This document shows positions 1 through 9,369 of a stretch of DNA of 64,000 nucleotides, one piece after another. Numbering within the stretch: position 1 is the stretch's first letter; the number at the start of each line of letters is the position of its first letter. A program made the position numbers and the translations under genes. This DNA comes from an uncultured bacterium (GTDB taxonomy: Bacteria > Fidelibacterota > Marinisomatia > Marinisomatales > Marinisomataceae): assembly GCA_905182795.1 (NCBI GenBank), contig CAJJCZ010000009.1:60119-124118 (forward strand), in the 5' to 3' direction. The notes beneath the pieces are model-generated. The model did no database searches. It was not told the origin of the DNA and saw only the letters and a list, made by a program, of their open reading frames with translations.

Positions 1-1
1 A

Positions 2-571
2 ACTTTATCTGATTCTAGTGGATTTATTTATGATCCAGATGGTATTACTCAAGAAAAATTAAATTATGTGAAAGAGCTTAAAGGCGAAAGATCAGCTAGA
101 ATATCTGATTATGCTAAAAAATATAATGTTGAATATTTTGAAGGAAAACGTCCATGGTTGATAAAGTGTGATATTGCACTCCCATGTGCAACTCAAAATG
201 AATTAAATTTTAGTGACGCGAAACAGTTGCTAAAGAATGGATGTTTTGTAGTTGCTGAAGGAGCAAATATGCCATCAACTACAAATGCTGTACATCATTT
301 TGTTGATAAAAAAATCTTATACGGTCCCGGTAAGGCAGCTAACGCTGGCGGAGTAGCTATTTCTGGTATTGAAATGAGTCAAAATAGTACAAGAATTCCA
401 CTTAAGAGAGATAAGGTTGATGGGTTGCTAAAAGAGATTATGGAGCGTATCCACACTACATGTGTTAAGTATGGTGGTTCTGAAGATAACTTCATTAACT
501 ATGTAGATGGTGCCAATATCGGAGGATTTGTAAGAGTCGCAGATTCTATGATAGACCAAGGTATTGTCTAA
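2..571 (+). CDS. gdhA: NADP-type glutamate dehydrogenase, C-terminal part
   Basis: The reading frame is open from the left edge, so the gene starts outside the window; 189 C-terminal residues are visible. It interconverts 2-oxoglutarate plus ammonia and glutamate in the cytoplasm. The visible part is the nucleotide-binding half, with 'LPCATQNE' (about residues 59-66), 'VAEGANMPST' (about 84-93), 'GPGKAANAGGVA' (about 109-120) and the closing 'YVDGANIGGF' helix, all typical of hexameric bacterial glutamate dehydrogenase. An internal GTG at 68 is not the real start because homology continues upstream of it. pgk follows after 25 bases on the same strand. Confidence 0.93.
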   Translation, partial: TLSDSSGFIYDPDGITQEKLNYVKELKGERSARISDYAKKYNVEYFEGKRPWLIKCDIALPCATQNELNFSDAKQLLKNGCFVVAEGANMPSTTNAVHHFVDKKILYGPGKAANAGGVAISGIEMSQNSTRIPLKRDKVDGLLKEIMERIHTTCVKYGGSEDNFINYVDGANIGGFVRVADSMIDQGIV

Positions 572-596
572 ATTTTTTAGTATTATTTAGACCGTT

Positions 597-1796
597 ATGC
601 TACGCAAGATTACATCAATAGATTTTCAGTCTAATAACAATACTAGTCAGTTTGTAATCATTAGAGTTGATTTCAATGTACCGGTTGAAAATGATCTAGT
701 TGTAGATGATTATAGAATACTCAAATCATTACCCACAATCCAATATTGCCTTGACCAAGGAGCAAAAGTTGTTTTAATGTCTCACAGAGGAAGACCGGAA
801 GGAAAAGTTAATCCGAATCTTTCATTGATGCCAGCAGGGGAAAGACTTGCTCAATTATTAGAAATGCCTATAAAATTTTCTCATGACTGTGTATCGGAAG
901 ATGCTATAGACGTATCAAGAAATTTAAAAAGGGGTGAAATTCACCTACTGGAAAATTTGCGATTTCATAAAGGAGAAACAGACAATGATTCATTGTTTGC
1001 TTCTAAATTAGCTAAACATGGGTCTATTTATTTAAATGATGCATTTGGTACAGCCCATCGTGAACACGCTTCTAATGTAGGTATTGCTGATTATTTTACA
1101 ACAAAAGGAATGGGTTTATTGATGGAGAAAGAGATGGAATTTCTTTCTGACGGCCTCTCTAATGCAACAGATCCAGTATCTTTGATTATTGGTGGAGCAA
1201 AAATTGACACTAAGATTAATGTAATCAAGCATTTTTTTGATATTGCAGACAATATTATTATTGGGGGTGCAATGGCAAATACTTTTTTAGCTGCAAATAA
1301 ATATGATATGGGAAAATCTTTAGTAGAAAAAAATGAAATAGATACAGCTAGGAAGCTTATGCTAATGGCATCTAAACATAAAACAAATATTGTTCTTCCT
1401 GTGGACTTTAATGGAGAGCTAGGTAAGTTTGGAAGTGGTAGATTACGTTATACTAGTAGAGATGATATTAAAAAAACAATGATTTGTGAAGATATTGGAG
1501 AGTTAAGTGTTAATTTATTTGCAGATATCATCAAAAGATCAAAAACAGTTTTTTGGAATGGTACGGTTGGCGTAGCAGAAAATAAAGATTTTGCTATAGG
1601 TACTAATAAAATAATTGATGCAATTATAGATAGTAAATGCACTTCTATTGTTGGTGGAGGAGATACTATCGCAGCGATTAGAAATTATAAAAAAGGAATA
1701 ATTGAAGAATTCTCACACGCTTCTACTGGTGGAGGATCTTGTTTAGAATTATTGTCTGGCAATAAGCTTTCAGCAATACAGGCACTAGAAAAATAA
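597..1796 (+). CDS. pgk: Phosphoglycerate kinase
   Basis: Glycolytic and gluconeogenic enzyme transferring phosphate between 1,3-bisphosphoglycerate and ADP. Its 399 residues are the family's normal length. The N-domain substrate motif 'RVDFNVP' lies at residues 23-29 and 'SHRGRPEG' at about 62-69. The C-domain nucleotide loop 'GGGDT' is near 352, followed by the glycine-rich 'STGGGS' close to the end. The ATG is favoured because the family's N-terminal strand begins just after it. The stop overlaps the tpiA start (TAATG), so the two glycolytic genes are probably translationally coupled. Confidence 0.97.
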   Translation: MLRKITSIDFQSNNNTSQFVIIRVDFNVPVENDLVVDDYRILKSLPTIQYCLDQGAKVVLMSHRGRPEGKVNPNLSLMPAGERLAQLLEMPIKFSHDCVSEDAIDVSRNLKRGEIHLLENLRFHKGETDNDSLFASKLAKHGSIYLNDAFGTAHREHASNVGIADYFTTKGMGLLMEKEMEFLSDGLSNATDPVSLIIGGAKIDTKINVIKHFFDIADNIIIGGAMANTFLAANKYDMGKSLVEKNEIDTARKLMLMASKHKTNIVLPVDFNGELGKFGSGRLRYTSRDDIKKTMICEDIGELSVNLFADIIKRSKTVFWNGTVGVAENKDFAIGTNKIIDAIIDSKCTSIVGGGDTIAAIRNYKKGIIEEFSHASTGGGSCLELLSGNKLSAIQALEK

Positions 1797-2533
1797 TGAA
1801 GAAAATAACTTTAGCAGCAAATTGGAAAATGTATCTAGATGAAAGTAGTTCAATTGCTTTTATCGATAAGCTTAACGCGGATAAAGATTTATTTTCGAAT
1901 AAAGATATTATACTATTTCCATCGCATGCTTGTATAAGAGCAGTAAAAGATCGTTTAAATGTAAGCTTAAGCATTGGTATGCAAGATTGTGATATGTATG
2001 CTAAAGGAGCTTACACTGGATCTACATCAATCAATTCTATTGATATAGATTCATGTATTGTCGGTCATTCGGAGAGAAGGATCGTATATAAAGAATCTGA
2101 TAATGTTATTTCAGATAAACTAAATACAGTTTTATCTAGCAATGCTAATCCCATTTTATGTATAGGTGAAACATTAAAGGAAAAAAATAAGAACTTAGCA
2201 GTGAGTACTATTGATAAACAACTATCTATCTTGCCTAAAAACCTAAAGGGTAAGCAATTAACTATTGCATATGAGCCAGTATGGGCTATTGGTTCAGGGG
2301 ATGTACCTTCAAATCAATATATCGATGAAATGCTTTCTTCTATAAAAAATAGATTAAAAAGTTTATATTCAGATACAGATTTACAAAATATTAAATTATT
2401 TTATGGTGGATCTGTTGATGCGAGTAACGTTAGCGAACTTCTTAATGTGGAGTTAATTGACGGTTTTCTTATTGGAAGCGCTAGCGCTAACTTTGAAAAG
2501 TTTAAAGATATTGTTAAACAACTAAAATTATAA
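1796..2533 (+). CDS. tpiA: Triosephosphate isomerase
   Basis: Interconverts dihydroxyacetone phosphate and glyceraldehyde 3-phosphate. At 245 residues it is standard length for this TIM barrel. Visible active-site elements are 'AANWKMY' (7-13, catalytic Lys), 'GHSERR' (about 89-94, catalytic His), 'AYEPVWAIGSG' (about 158-168, catalytic Glu and flexible loop) and 'YGGSV' in the phosphate-binding region. Its ATG overlaps the pgk stop by one base. secG follows after 8 bases, giving a pgk-tpiA-secG operon. Confidence 0.97.
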   Translation: MKKITLAANWKMYLDESSSIAFIDKLNADKDLFSNKDIILFPSHACIRAVKDRLNVSLSIGMQDCDMYAKGAYTGSTSINSIDIDSCIVGHSERRIVYKESDNVISDKLNTVLSSNANPILCIGETLKEKNKNLAVSTIDKQLSILPKNLKGKQLTIAYEPVWAIGSGDVPSNQYIDEMLSSIKNRLKSLYSDTDLQNIKLFYGGSVDASNVSELLNVELIDGFLIGSASANFEKFKDIVKQLKL

Positions 2534-2541
2534 GAGGTGTT

Positions 2542-2886
2542 ATGGTTGAATTTTTAATAGTAGTACATACATTAGTGAGTTTATTACTTATCGGGGTAAT
2601 TTTAATGCAATCAGGTCAAGGCGGATTAAATTCTATGATGGGTGGTGCCGCTAATTCCATGCTAGGATCTTCTGGTGCAAATGATTTCATTACCAAGTTA
2701 ACTACGTTTCTTGGAATAACATTCATTGGTTTGGCGTTATTAATTGGTTCTATGAGCGGAGAATCTCAGTCATCTACAGAATCTATTATTCAAAAAGATT
2801 CCGAGTCTAGACAAGTAGAATTAGCTGTTCCAAATGAATATACTTTACCCTCCGAAGATCTTCTACCAGAAGAAGCTACAAATTAA
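2542..2886 (+). CDS. secG: SecG subunit of the Sec translocon
   Basis: Accessory subunit of the SecYEG preprotein channel in the inner membrane. It has 114 residues with two hydrophobic segments (about 3-22 and 50-72). Between them is the glycine- and asparagine-rich loop 'QSGQGGLNSMMGGAANSM', the SecG hallmark. The C-terminal 40 residues are polar and acidic, with no further membrane segment. 'AAGAGGTGTTATG' gives a good ribosome binding site. A tRNA-Leu gene begins 4 bases after the stop, so it may share the transcript. Confidence 0.93.
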   Translation: MVEFLIVVHTLVSLLLIGVILMQSGQGGLNSMMGGAANSMLGSSGANDFITKLTTFLGITFIGLALLIGSMSGESQSSTESIIQKDSESRQVELAVPNEYTLPSEDLLPEEATN

Positions 2887-2890
2887 AATA

Positions 2891-2974
2891 GCCGAAGTGG
2901 TGGAATTGGTAGACACGCTAGCTTGAGGGGTTAGTGGAGGAAACTCTGTGTGGGTTCAAGTCCCGCCTTCGGCA
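2891..2974 (+). tRNA. tRNA-Leu (GAG)
   Basis: Cloverleaf with 7-bp acceptor stem GCCGAAG/CTTCGGC, discriminator A at 2974, anticodon loop TTGAGGG giving anticodon GAG, a long class II variable arm, and T loop TTCAAGT. CCA is not encoded. The gene lies 4 bases after secG. Confidence 0.95.
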
Positions 2975-3055
2975 CAAAAATAACATTTAGTATTTTTTTA
3001 AAAGATTTATAGATTACGTGATAATTAAAAAAATGAATACTTTAAAGGCGGTATA

Positions 3056-4261
3056 ATGAAAAATATTATTTTTATCTTATTATTCTCAACAGTTATCTTT
3101 GGTCAAGGGTCAGCTATATCTCTTTATGAGGAATCTCAAAAAGCTCTATCTTCTGGTAATTTAGATCTTGCTGGAGAGAAAATTAAAGAAGCTATTAATC
3201 TAGATAAAGGAAACGATACTTTTAGAAAAGAGTTTGATCGTTTAAATGGATTAAGAAATAAAATGATCAATGCTAATAGATCAGTTCAAGATGGAAGGTT
3301 CGATGATGCTATCGCTGGATTTGCGGATGTTATAGCTAGTGTATCAAACTCTGTTGAAGCATTCTACGGAACAGCAAAAGCTTATGAAGGAAAAAAAGAT
3401 TTTACTTCAGCTGTGAAATATTACAAAAAATCTTTAGCTCTTGATCCGAGTTATAAGAAATCTAAGATTTCAATATCCAACGTTGCCAAGAAGTTATATA
3501 ATAGTGCAAATAAAGACTATAAGAATGGAAATCTTGAGTCTGCATTATCAAAATATGAGCAAGTATTAGGTATTAATGGTAGGTTATATCAAGCCTATTT
3601 CCAAATGGGAGTTTTGCAAAAAAAGATGGGTAATATATCCCTAGCAATTAAAAACTATAAAAGTGCTCTAAGTATTAAAAAAACATTTGATAAGGGTTGG
3701 TATAGTCTTGGATTGGCATACAGAGATAATGGCGATATAGATAACGCAAAATCTTCTTTTGAAGAAACAATCCGATTAAATAAAAAATATTATAAAGCTC
3801 ATAAAAGTCTAGGAGATATTTTTATTGAGTCAGAACAATACGAAGATGCTATTGCAAGTTTTAAATCAGCAATTGCTATTAAATCAAAATATGCTCCAGC
3901 TTATCATTCTATGGGTATTACATATGCTAAGATGGAAGATTATAGTAGATCGGCAGAGTCTTTAAATAAGGCTGTAGAGTTACAACCTAAAGAATTTCTT
4001 TCTTGGTTTCACTTAGCTGAAGCTCATAATAAGTTAAATGATTGTGAAGCCGCTAAAGAAGCTGCACTAGAGGCTATAGATCGAAAAAAGAACTTTGGTG
4101 GTGGTTGGTTTGAGTTAGGTATCGCTGAATATTGTGGAGGCAAAGGAAACAAAAGCACATCTATTAATCATTTTGAAAAAGCAAGAAATGATAGAGATTG
4201 GAGAAAAATGGCAGAATATGAAATTGACCGCGTTAGAAATCCTGAGAAGTATGAGGGATGA
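3056..4261 (+). CDS. Exported tetratricopeptide-repeat protein
   Basis: A 401-residue protein with an N-terminal signal peptide ending in 'VIFGQ' (about 1-17), so periplasmic or envelope-attached. The remainder is consecutive TPR units recognisable by 'A..YY.KSLALDPSYKKSK' and 'AYHSMGITYAKMEDY' patterns; I count about eight between residues 20 and 370. TPR arrays scaffold protein-protein contacts; the partner cannot be told from sequence. 'AAAGGCGGTATAATG' supports the start. Its stop overlaps the next ATG in an ATGA junction, linking it to the HAD phosphatase. Confidence 0.85.
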   Translation: MKNIIFILLFSTVIFGQGSAISLYEESQKALSSGNLDLAGEKIKEAINLDKGNDTFRKEFDRLNGLRNKMINANRSVQDGRFDDAIAGFADVIASVSNSVEAFYGTAKAYEGKKDFTSAVKYYKKSLALDPSYKKSKISISNVAKKLYNSANKDYKNGNLESALSKYEQVLGINGRLYQAYFQMGVLQKKMGNISLAIKNYKSALSIKKTFDKGWYSLGLAYRDNGDIDNAKSSFEETIRLNKKYYKAHKSLGDIFIESEQYEDAIASFKSAIAIKSKYAPAYHSMGITYAKMEDYSRSAESLNKAVELQPKEFLSWFHLAEAHNKLNDCEAAKEAALEAIDRKKNFGGGWFELGIAEYCGGKGNKSTSINHFEKARNDRDWRKMAEYEIDRVRNPEKYEG

Positions 4262-4941
4262 TTAAGGCAGTTATTTTTGACCTAGATAATACTCTCCTCG
4301 ATTTTGTCAAAATGAAAAAAGAGGCAGTAATGAGCGCTCTTTCATCTATGAAAGAAGCCGGCCTAGATCTAGATGTAGACATATCCTATAAAGAAATAAT
4401 GGATATATATGAAGTTGACGGATGGGAAAACCAATTAGTCTTCGATAAATTTCTAAAAAATAAAATTGGGTACGTAGATAATAAATATCTAGCTGCTGGA
4501 ATCGTTGCTTATAGAAGAGCAAAAGAAGCTAATCTAAAAGCTTATCCAAATGTTCAAAAAACATTAAATCATTTATTAAAGAATGGTATCAAATTAGCTA
4601 TTGTCTCAGATGCTCCTAGTAGAGAAGCTTGGATGAGAATTTATTATTTAAATCTTCACCATTCTTTTGATACAGTAATTACTTTCGACGATTCAGGAGA
4701 GAGAAAGCCTTCTCCGGCTCCATTCAAACTTGCACTTGAAAAATTAGACCTATCTAAAGATGAAGTACTAATGGTAGGAGATTGGCCTGAAAGAGATATG
4801 GTCGGAGCTAATAGTATGGGCATAAAGACTATTTTTGCTAAATATGGAGATGCTTTCGGAGTTAAGCATTCTGGCGCTGATTGGGATATCGAAGATATAT
4901 CTGAAGTTATCGGTATTATTGAAGAGATAAACAATGACTAA
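4258..4941 (+). CDS. HAD-superfamily hydrolase
   Basis: A 227-residue cytoplasmic phosphatase-like protein. HAD motif I 'FDLDNTLLD' (7-15) supplies the nucleophile and acid/base aspartates. Motif II is the Ser in 'AIVSDAPS' (about 117-124), motif III the Lys in 'SGERKPSPAPF', and motif IV 'MVGDWPERDMVGA' (about 173-185). A helical cap lies between motifs I and II. The substrate is unknown; the layout resembles small-metabolite phosphatases of the phosphoglycolate or nucleotide type. It overlaps the TPR gene upstream by 4 bases and acpS downstream by 8. Confidence 0.85.
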   Translation: MIKAVIFDLDNTLLDFVKMKKEAVMSALSSMKEAGLDLDVDISYKEIMDIYEVDGWENQLVFDKFLKNKIGYVDNKYLAAGIVAYRRAKEANLKAYPNVQKTLNHLLKNGIKLAIVSDAPSREAWMRIYYLNLHHSFDTVITFDDSGERKPSPAPFKLALEKLDLSKDEVLMVGDWPERDMVGANSMGIKTIFAKYGDAFGVKHSGADWDIEDISEVIGIIEEINND

Positions 4942-5284
4942 TCTTGGTGTCGATATTGTTGCAATTGATCGTATGGAATCTATTTTAAGTTCCGATAAAA
5001 GAGTAAAATTTTTAAATAAAATATTTTCTGAAAATGAAATAGCAGAATCACAAAAAAAAGAAAATAAGGCTCAGTATTTTTCTGGAAGATTTGCAGCAAA
5101 AGAAGCAATCAAAAAAGCTTTATCTTCTTACAAAGAATCAGCTAATCAATCTTTCAAATCTATAGAAGTTTTAAATAGTAAAAGTGGTAAGCCTTATGTT
5201 GTAAGTCAGACTAATGAAGATATTAATATCTCTATATCGCACGATGGGAACTATGCAGTTGCTTTTTGCATAATAGATAAGTAG
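4934..5284 (+). CDS. acpS: Holo-[acyl-carrier-protein] synthase
   Basis: Transfers 4'-phosphopantetheine from CoA to the serine of acyl carrier protein for fatty acid synthesis. The 116 residues carry the family pair: 'GVDIVAIDR' at 5-13 with the Mg-binding Asp, and 'FSGRFAAKEAIKKAL' at about 48-62 with the Glu and Lys. The 'SISHDGNYAVAF' strand is near the end. It overlaps the HAD gene by 8 bases, and murA starts 2 bases after its stop. Confidence 0.94.
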   Translation: MTNLGVDIVAIDRMESILSSDKRVKFLNKIFSENEIAESQKKENKAQYFSGRFAAKEAIKKALSSYKESANQSFKSIEVLNSKSGKPYVVSQTNEDINISISHDGNYAVAFCIIDK

Positions 5285-5286
5285 TT

Positions 5287-6543
5287 ATGGATTATTTTGA
5301 AATAAAAGGAAAGAACAAGCTCTTTGGAGATATTACTATCAGTGGAGCAAAGAATGCAGTACTTCCTTTGATGGCAGCTGCAATCTTAAACGATAGAGCA
5401 CTAACCATTACCAATGTACCCAAGTTATCTGACTCAATTACGATGGCAAATTTAATAAAGGGAATGGGTGGAGAAGTTAGTTTTGATAGTTCTAGTATTG
5501 TTATTGATCCAAAAAATTTGAACACCCCTTATGCTCCATATGAACTTGTAAAAACTATGCGAGCTTCTTTTTATGTCCTTGGACCGTTAGTTGCTAGATT
5601 TGGAGAGGCAAAAGTTTCATTACCTGGAGGTTGTGCTTGGGGCCCTAGACCAGTTGATTTTCATATTGAAGGATTGAAAAAATTAGGTATAGATATAAGC
5701 CTAGAGGCAGGATATGTAATTGCAAAATCAAAGAAAATAATCGGAAATAAGATTGTATTTCCAAAGATATCTGTTGGAGCAACCGGAAATGTATTAATGG
5801 CAGCAGTTTTAGCTGAAGGAGATACCGAAATTCATAATGCAGCAGCAGAGCCCGAGATCCAGCAATTATGTTTTCTATTAAATCAAATGGGAGCAAAGAT
5901 ATCAGGAATAGGAAGTAATATATTAAAAATTCAAGGAGTAAAAAACTTAGGTGGAGTAGATAATATTGAAGTTATCCCAGATAGAATTGAAGCTGGTACT
6001 TTTTTAATAGCTGTCGCTGCAACAGGCGGAAAAGTTAGATTAAAAAATGTAGAGCCAAGTCATATGGAAAGTGTAATCAATTTATTGAAACAGTCTAATA
6101 TTGATATCGAGATAGAAAAAAATTCTATTTTAGTAAGTTCAAGTGGATCTAATATCAAGGCTTGCAATATGGAGACTAATGAATATCCAGGATTTCCAAC
6201 TGATTTGCAAGCACAGTGGATGCTCTTAATGAGTTTATCTCTTGGAGATTCCACAATAAAAGAAAATATTTACTTCGATCGTTTCACTCATATTTTAGAG
6301 CTAAATAGGTTAGGATGTAATATACGTCTTGATGAAAACCATGCAGTCATTAGTGGAGATAGAAATTTGGTTGGAGCTAACGTCATGTCGACAGACATTA
6401 GAGCTTCTGCTGCACTGATTATTGCTGCTTTATGCGCAAAAGGCTCTACTAGTATCAGTAGAGTCTATCATATTGATAGAGGTTATGATAGAATTGAAGA
6501 AAAATTAGTGAAAGTTGGAGCAGAAATAATAAGGAAGAAATAA
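5287..6543 (+). CDS. murA: UDP-N-acetylglucosamine 1-carboxyvinyltransferase (MurA)
   Basis: First committed step of peptidoglycan synthesis, adding enolpyruvate from phosphoenolpyruvate to UDP-GlcNAc. At 418 residues it is full length. 'GAKNAVLPLMAA' (19-30) carries the conserved Lys-Asn. 'LPGGCAWGPRPVDFHI' (about 113-128) contains the catalytic Cys that also confers fosfomycin sensitivity in the family. 'EYPGFPTDLQAQ' near 298 and 'DIRASAALIIAAL' near 368 are also present. Presence of MurA implies a peptidoglycan wall. A short terminator-like hairpin overlaps the stop codon. Confidence 0.97.
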   Translation: MDYFEIKGKNKLFGDITISGAKNAVLPLMAAAILNDRALTITNVPKLSDSITMANLIKGMGGEVSFDSSSIVIDPKNLNTPYAPYELVKTMRASFYVLGPLVARFGEAKVSLPGGCAWGPRPVDFHIEGLKKLGIDISLEAGYVIAKSKKIIGNKIVFPKISVGATGNVLMAAVLAEGDTEIHNAAAEPEIQQLCFLLNQMGAKISGIGSNILKIQGVKNLGGVDNIEVIPDRIEAGTFLIAVAATGGKVRLKNVEPSHMESVINLLKQSNIDIEIEKNSILVSSSGSNIKACNMETNEYPGFPTDLQAQWMLLMSLSLGDSTIKENIYFDRFTHILELNRLGCNIRLDENHAVISGDRNLVGANVMSTDIRASAALIIAALCAKGSTSISRVYHIDRGYDRIEEKLVKVGAEIIRKK

Positions 6544-6562
6544 CCGAATTTCGGTTGTTTTT
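6542..6562 (+). terminator. Short terminator-like hairpin after murA
   Basis: A 6-bp stem AACCGA/TCGGTT with an ATT loop begins inside the murA stop codon, and GTTTTTC follows. The stem is short, so termination may be partial. Confidence 0.5.
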
Positions 6563-6594
6563 CTATGAATTATTTATAGATTACTAATTAAGTA

Positions 6595-7944
6595 ATGAGA
6601 ATTGTAATTATCGGTGCGGGTGAAGTTGGTTTCCATGTTGCTAAGTCTCTTAGTGAACTTGATTACGATATTGCCGTAGTAGACACAAATCATAAAAAAT
6701 GTCAACGAGCAAATGAGCATCTAGATGTTATCGTTATTAAAGGCAACGGTTCTGATGAAAAAATATTAGAGCAAGCCAATGTAGCTGACGCTGATTATGT
6801 TTTTGCGCTCACTAGCTCAGATGAAACTAATCTTATCGCTTCTATGCAAGCACATAATTTAGGTGCAAAAAAAATTATAGCACGCCTCAGAGATTTTGAT
6901 TATAGTAAGAATGGACATGCTGTTGTTCCTGAAAAATTCGGAATAGATATGGTTATTCATCCAGAAGCTGCTGTAGCTCAAGAAATTATTCGACTAGTTA
7001 AGCATCCTTATGCAGATAAGTTCTATGAATTTGAAAATGGAAAAGCAGTATTATTTTCAAAAAAAATTAATCATCGATCCAATCTTGTTGGTAAAGTAAT
7101 AGAAGGCTTTCATAAAGAAAATAAAGACTTCAAGTGTTTAGTTGTTGCTGTGATGAGAGACGAAAAAATGACTATTCCGACATCATCATTCAAGTTTGAG
7201 CCAGATGACTATGTATTCTTTTTTACAAAATCAAAAAATTTAGATATGCTCTTAAGTGCTTTGGGAATTTCTTCCTCTAAGACTAAGCGAGTGATGATAG
7301 CAGGTGCAAGTAAAATTGGACGTCTAATTGCGCGAGAATTAGAAAGTGAAATGTCTGTTAGATTGATTGATAATTCTAAAGATAAGGCAGTTGCCGTAGC
7401 TAATGAATTAAATGATTCTATCGTAATTCATTCTGACGCAACAGATGTTGAATTTTTAAAAGGTGAAAATATAAATGAAGTAGATTCATTTATTGCTGTC
7501 ACAGAAGATCAACAACTCAATTTATTAGCAGGTATTCTTGCAAAACAATTAAAAGTGAAACAGTCTATTATACATGTTACCAATCCAGATTACGTAAAAA
7601 ATATGTCAGATCTTGGAATGGGTTCGATCGTAAGTAAGAATACAGTTAGTGTTAATTCAATTGTTAAAGCAATTAGGATTGACCATAAAGATAATGTAAT
7701 TCAACTATTTAGTACTTTAGATATGGAAGCTATAGAGATTGAAGCAGAAACAAATTCAAAAGCAGTACGCCTTCCAATATCTAATTTAAATTTACCTCAT
7801 GGTAGTATTGTAGCTCTCGTGAATCATAGCGGGCATTTAACAATACCAGCTGGAGATCATCAGGTATTACCAGATGATACTGTATTAATATTCTGTATTC
7901 ACTCAAAAGTTGGCGAAGTGAATAAGATATTTCAGTCAGAATAA
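6595..7944 (+). CDS. trkA: Trk potassium uptake regulatory subunit TrkA
   Basis: Peripheral NAD-binding subunit gating the TrkH potassium channel. Its 449 residues hold two RCK repeats. Each opens with a Rossmann GxGxxG-like motif: 'IIGAGEVGFHVA' at 4-15 with an acidic strand end 'VVDTNH', and 'IAGASKIGRLIA' at about 238-249. Each is followed by a TrkA-C region. The full two-repeat architecture matches proteobacterial TrkA rather than single-repeat KtrA. The stop and the trkH start overlap (TAATG). Confidence 0.94.
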   Translation: MRIVIIGAGEVGFHVAKSLSELDYDIAVVDTNHKKCQRANEHLDVIVIKGNGSDEKILEQANVADADYVFALTSSDETNLIASMQAHNLGAKKIIARLRDFDYSKNGHAVVPEKFGIDMVIHPEAAVAQEIIRLVKHPYADKFYEFENGKAVLFSKKINHRSNLVGKVIEGFHKENKDFKCLVVAVMRDEKMTIPTSSFKFEPDDYVFFFTKSKNLDMLLSALGISSSKTKRVMIAGASKIGRLIARELESEMSVRLIDNSKDKAVAVANELNDSIVIHSDATDVEFLKGENINEVDSFIAVTEDQQLNLLAGILAKQLKVKQSIIHVTNPDYVKNMSDLGMGSIVSKNTVSVNSIVKAIRIDHKDNVIQLFSTLDMEAIEIEAETNSKAVRLPISNLNLPHGSIVALVNHSGHLTIPAGDHQVLPDDTVLIFCIHSKVGEVNKIFQSE

Positions 7945-9368
7945 TGAGTTTAAGACCTACATTTAGATTTCTATCAATGCTGACTATGTTTTTGTCAATT
8001 TTTCTACTCTTTCCTGCAATAATTGATTATATAGATACTGGAAAGGTATATCTGTTAAAAATAGCAGGAATTGCTTTCAGTCTTTCTTTGCCTATTTTGT
8101 ATATCTGTAGGAAAGCAAAATCGTTCTCTAATAAGGATGTATTCTTAGTGATCGTATTAAGTTGGGTTATGACATCTATTTTTGGCTCCCTTCCTTTCTA
8201 TTACTCAGGATTTTTTGATAACTATACCAATGCATTATTTGAGGCAGTATCTGGAGTAACAACTACAGGAGCTACCATCTTAGATGATATTGAAATTTTA
8301 CCAAAGAGTATTCTATTTTGGAGAGCATTTCTTCAATGGATTGGAGGATTAGGTATTGTTGTATTTACTATTGCATTATTGCCTTTACTAGGCGTTTCTG
8401 GAGAGAAGCTTTTTAATGTAGAGTATCCAGGGCCTTCATCAGAAAAAATTACACCTAGAATAAAAGATACAGCAAGATTATTGCTTGGATTTTATATCGG
8501 ATTTACATTTTTAGAATTTACATTGCTATCTTATTCAATGTCTTTTTTTGATGCCATATGTCATGCATTGACTACAATGCCAACTGGTGGATTTTCTACA
8601 TTCAATGACAGTATCAACAGTCAGTCAGATTATGTAAAGTCAGTTATTTTATTGTTTATGATTATTGGAGGAACAAACTTTGCATTACACTTTAGAGCAG
8701 CTAAGGTTGGACCGCGAGCATACATAAGAGATAGAGAGTTTTTATACTATATAGGATTAGTTTTACTAGCATCAATATCTATTTTATTTGCTAGTAGTTG
8801 GTCTGATAAAGGATCAAATACTCTAGATACTACTTTTCAGGTGGTTGCGATACTTACTTCTACGGGATATACTGCTACCGACTATAGCGCATGGCAACCT
8901 TTTATTAAGCAATTTATGTTGTTTGGATTAATGTTTGTTGGTGCAATGGGAGGATCTACTAGCGGTGGTATGAAAGTGATTAGAATTGTTGCTATCATGA
9001 AATATGCTAGAACGGAACTAAAACGATCATTGCATTCAAAAGCAATTATACCTATCCGTATAGGTCAAAAGATAATTCCAGATGAAGTAATCAGAAAAAC
9101 TTTAGCATTCTTTTTATTCTATGTATCATTTTTCTTTATTGCTTCTTTTTGTTTTATCCTCATGGGTATCGATCTTCAGTCTGCGCTAGGTGCTGCTGCG
9201 TCAGGAATGGGTAATGTTGGTCCATCTTGGGGAGCTTATGGAGCTATGGATAATTATTTATTGATGCCAATGATAGGAAAATATATTATGATGTTTTGTA
9301 TGTTATTGGGAAGATTAGAAATCTTTGCTGTACTAGTTTTATTTACAAAGACATTCTGGAGATCTTAA
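7944..9368 (+). CDS. trkH: Trk potassium channel membrane subunit TrkH
   Basis: Inner-membrane potassium-translocating subunit, 474 residues, highly hydrophobic with about ten membrane segments. The four pore-loop repeats are visible through the filter regions 'SGVTTTGATIL' (about 99), 'TTMPTGGFSTF' (about 209), 'LTSTGYTATDY' (about 303) and 'ASGMGNVGPSWG' (about 419), each with the selectivity-filter Gly. It is coupled to trkA by a one-base overlap. Its last bases hold the GGAG that probably serves uvrC. Confidence 0.95.
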   Translation: MSLRPTFRFLSMLTMFLSIFLLFPAIIDYIDTGKVYLLKIAGIAFSLSLPILYICRKAKSFSNKDVFLVIVLSWVMTSIFGSLPFYYSGFFDNYTNALFEAVSGVTTTGATILDDIEILPKSILFWRAFLQWIGGLGIVVFTIALLPLLGVSGEKLFNVEYPGPSSEKITPRIKDTARLLLGFYIGFTFLEFTLLSYSMSFFDAICHALTTMPTGGFSTFNDSINSQSDYVKSVILLFMIIGGTNFALHFRAAKVGPRAYIRDREFLYYIGLVLLASISILFASSWSDKGSNTLDTTFQVVAILTSTGYTATDYSAWQPFIKQFMLFGLMFVGAMGGSTSGGMKVIRIVAIMKYARTELKRSLHSKAIIPIRIGQKIIPDEVIRKTLAFFLFYVSFFFIASFCFILMGIDLQSALGAAASGMGNVGPSWGAYGAMDNYLLMPMIGKYIMMFCMLLGRLEIFAVLVLFTKTFWRS

Positions 9369-9369
9369 C

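Noticed and set aside
2975..3055. Terminator after tRNA-Leu(GAG)
   Set aside because: A T-run is present but no stable stem precedes it.
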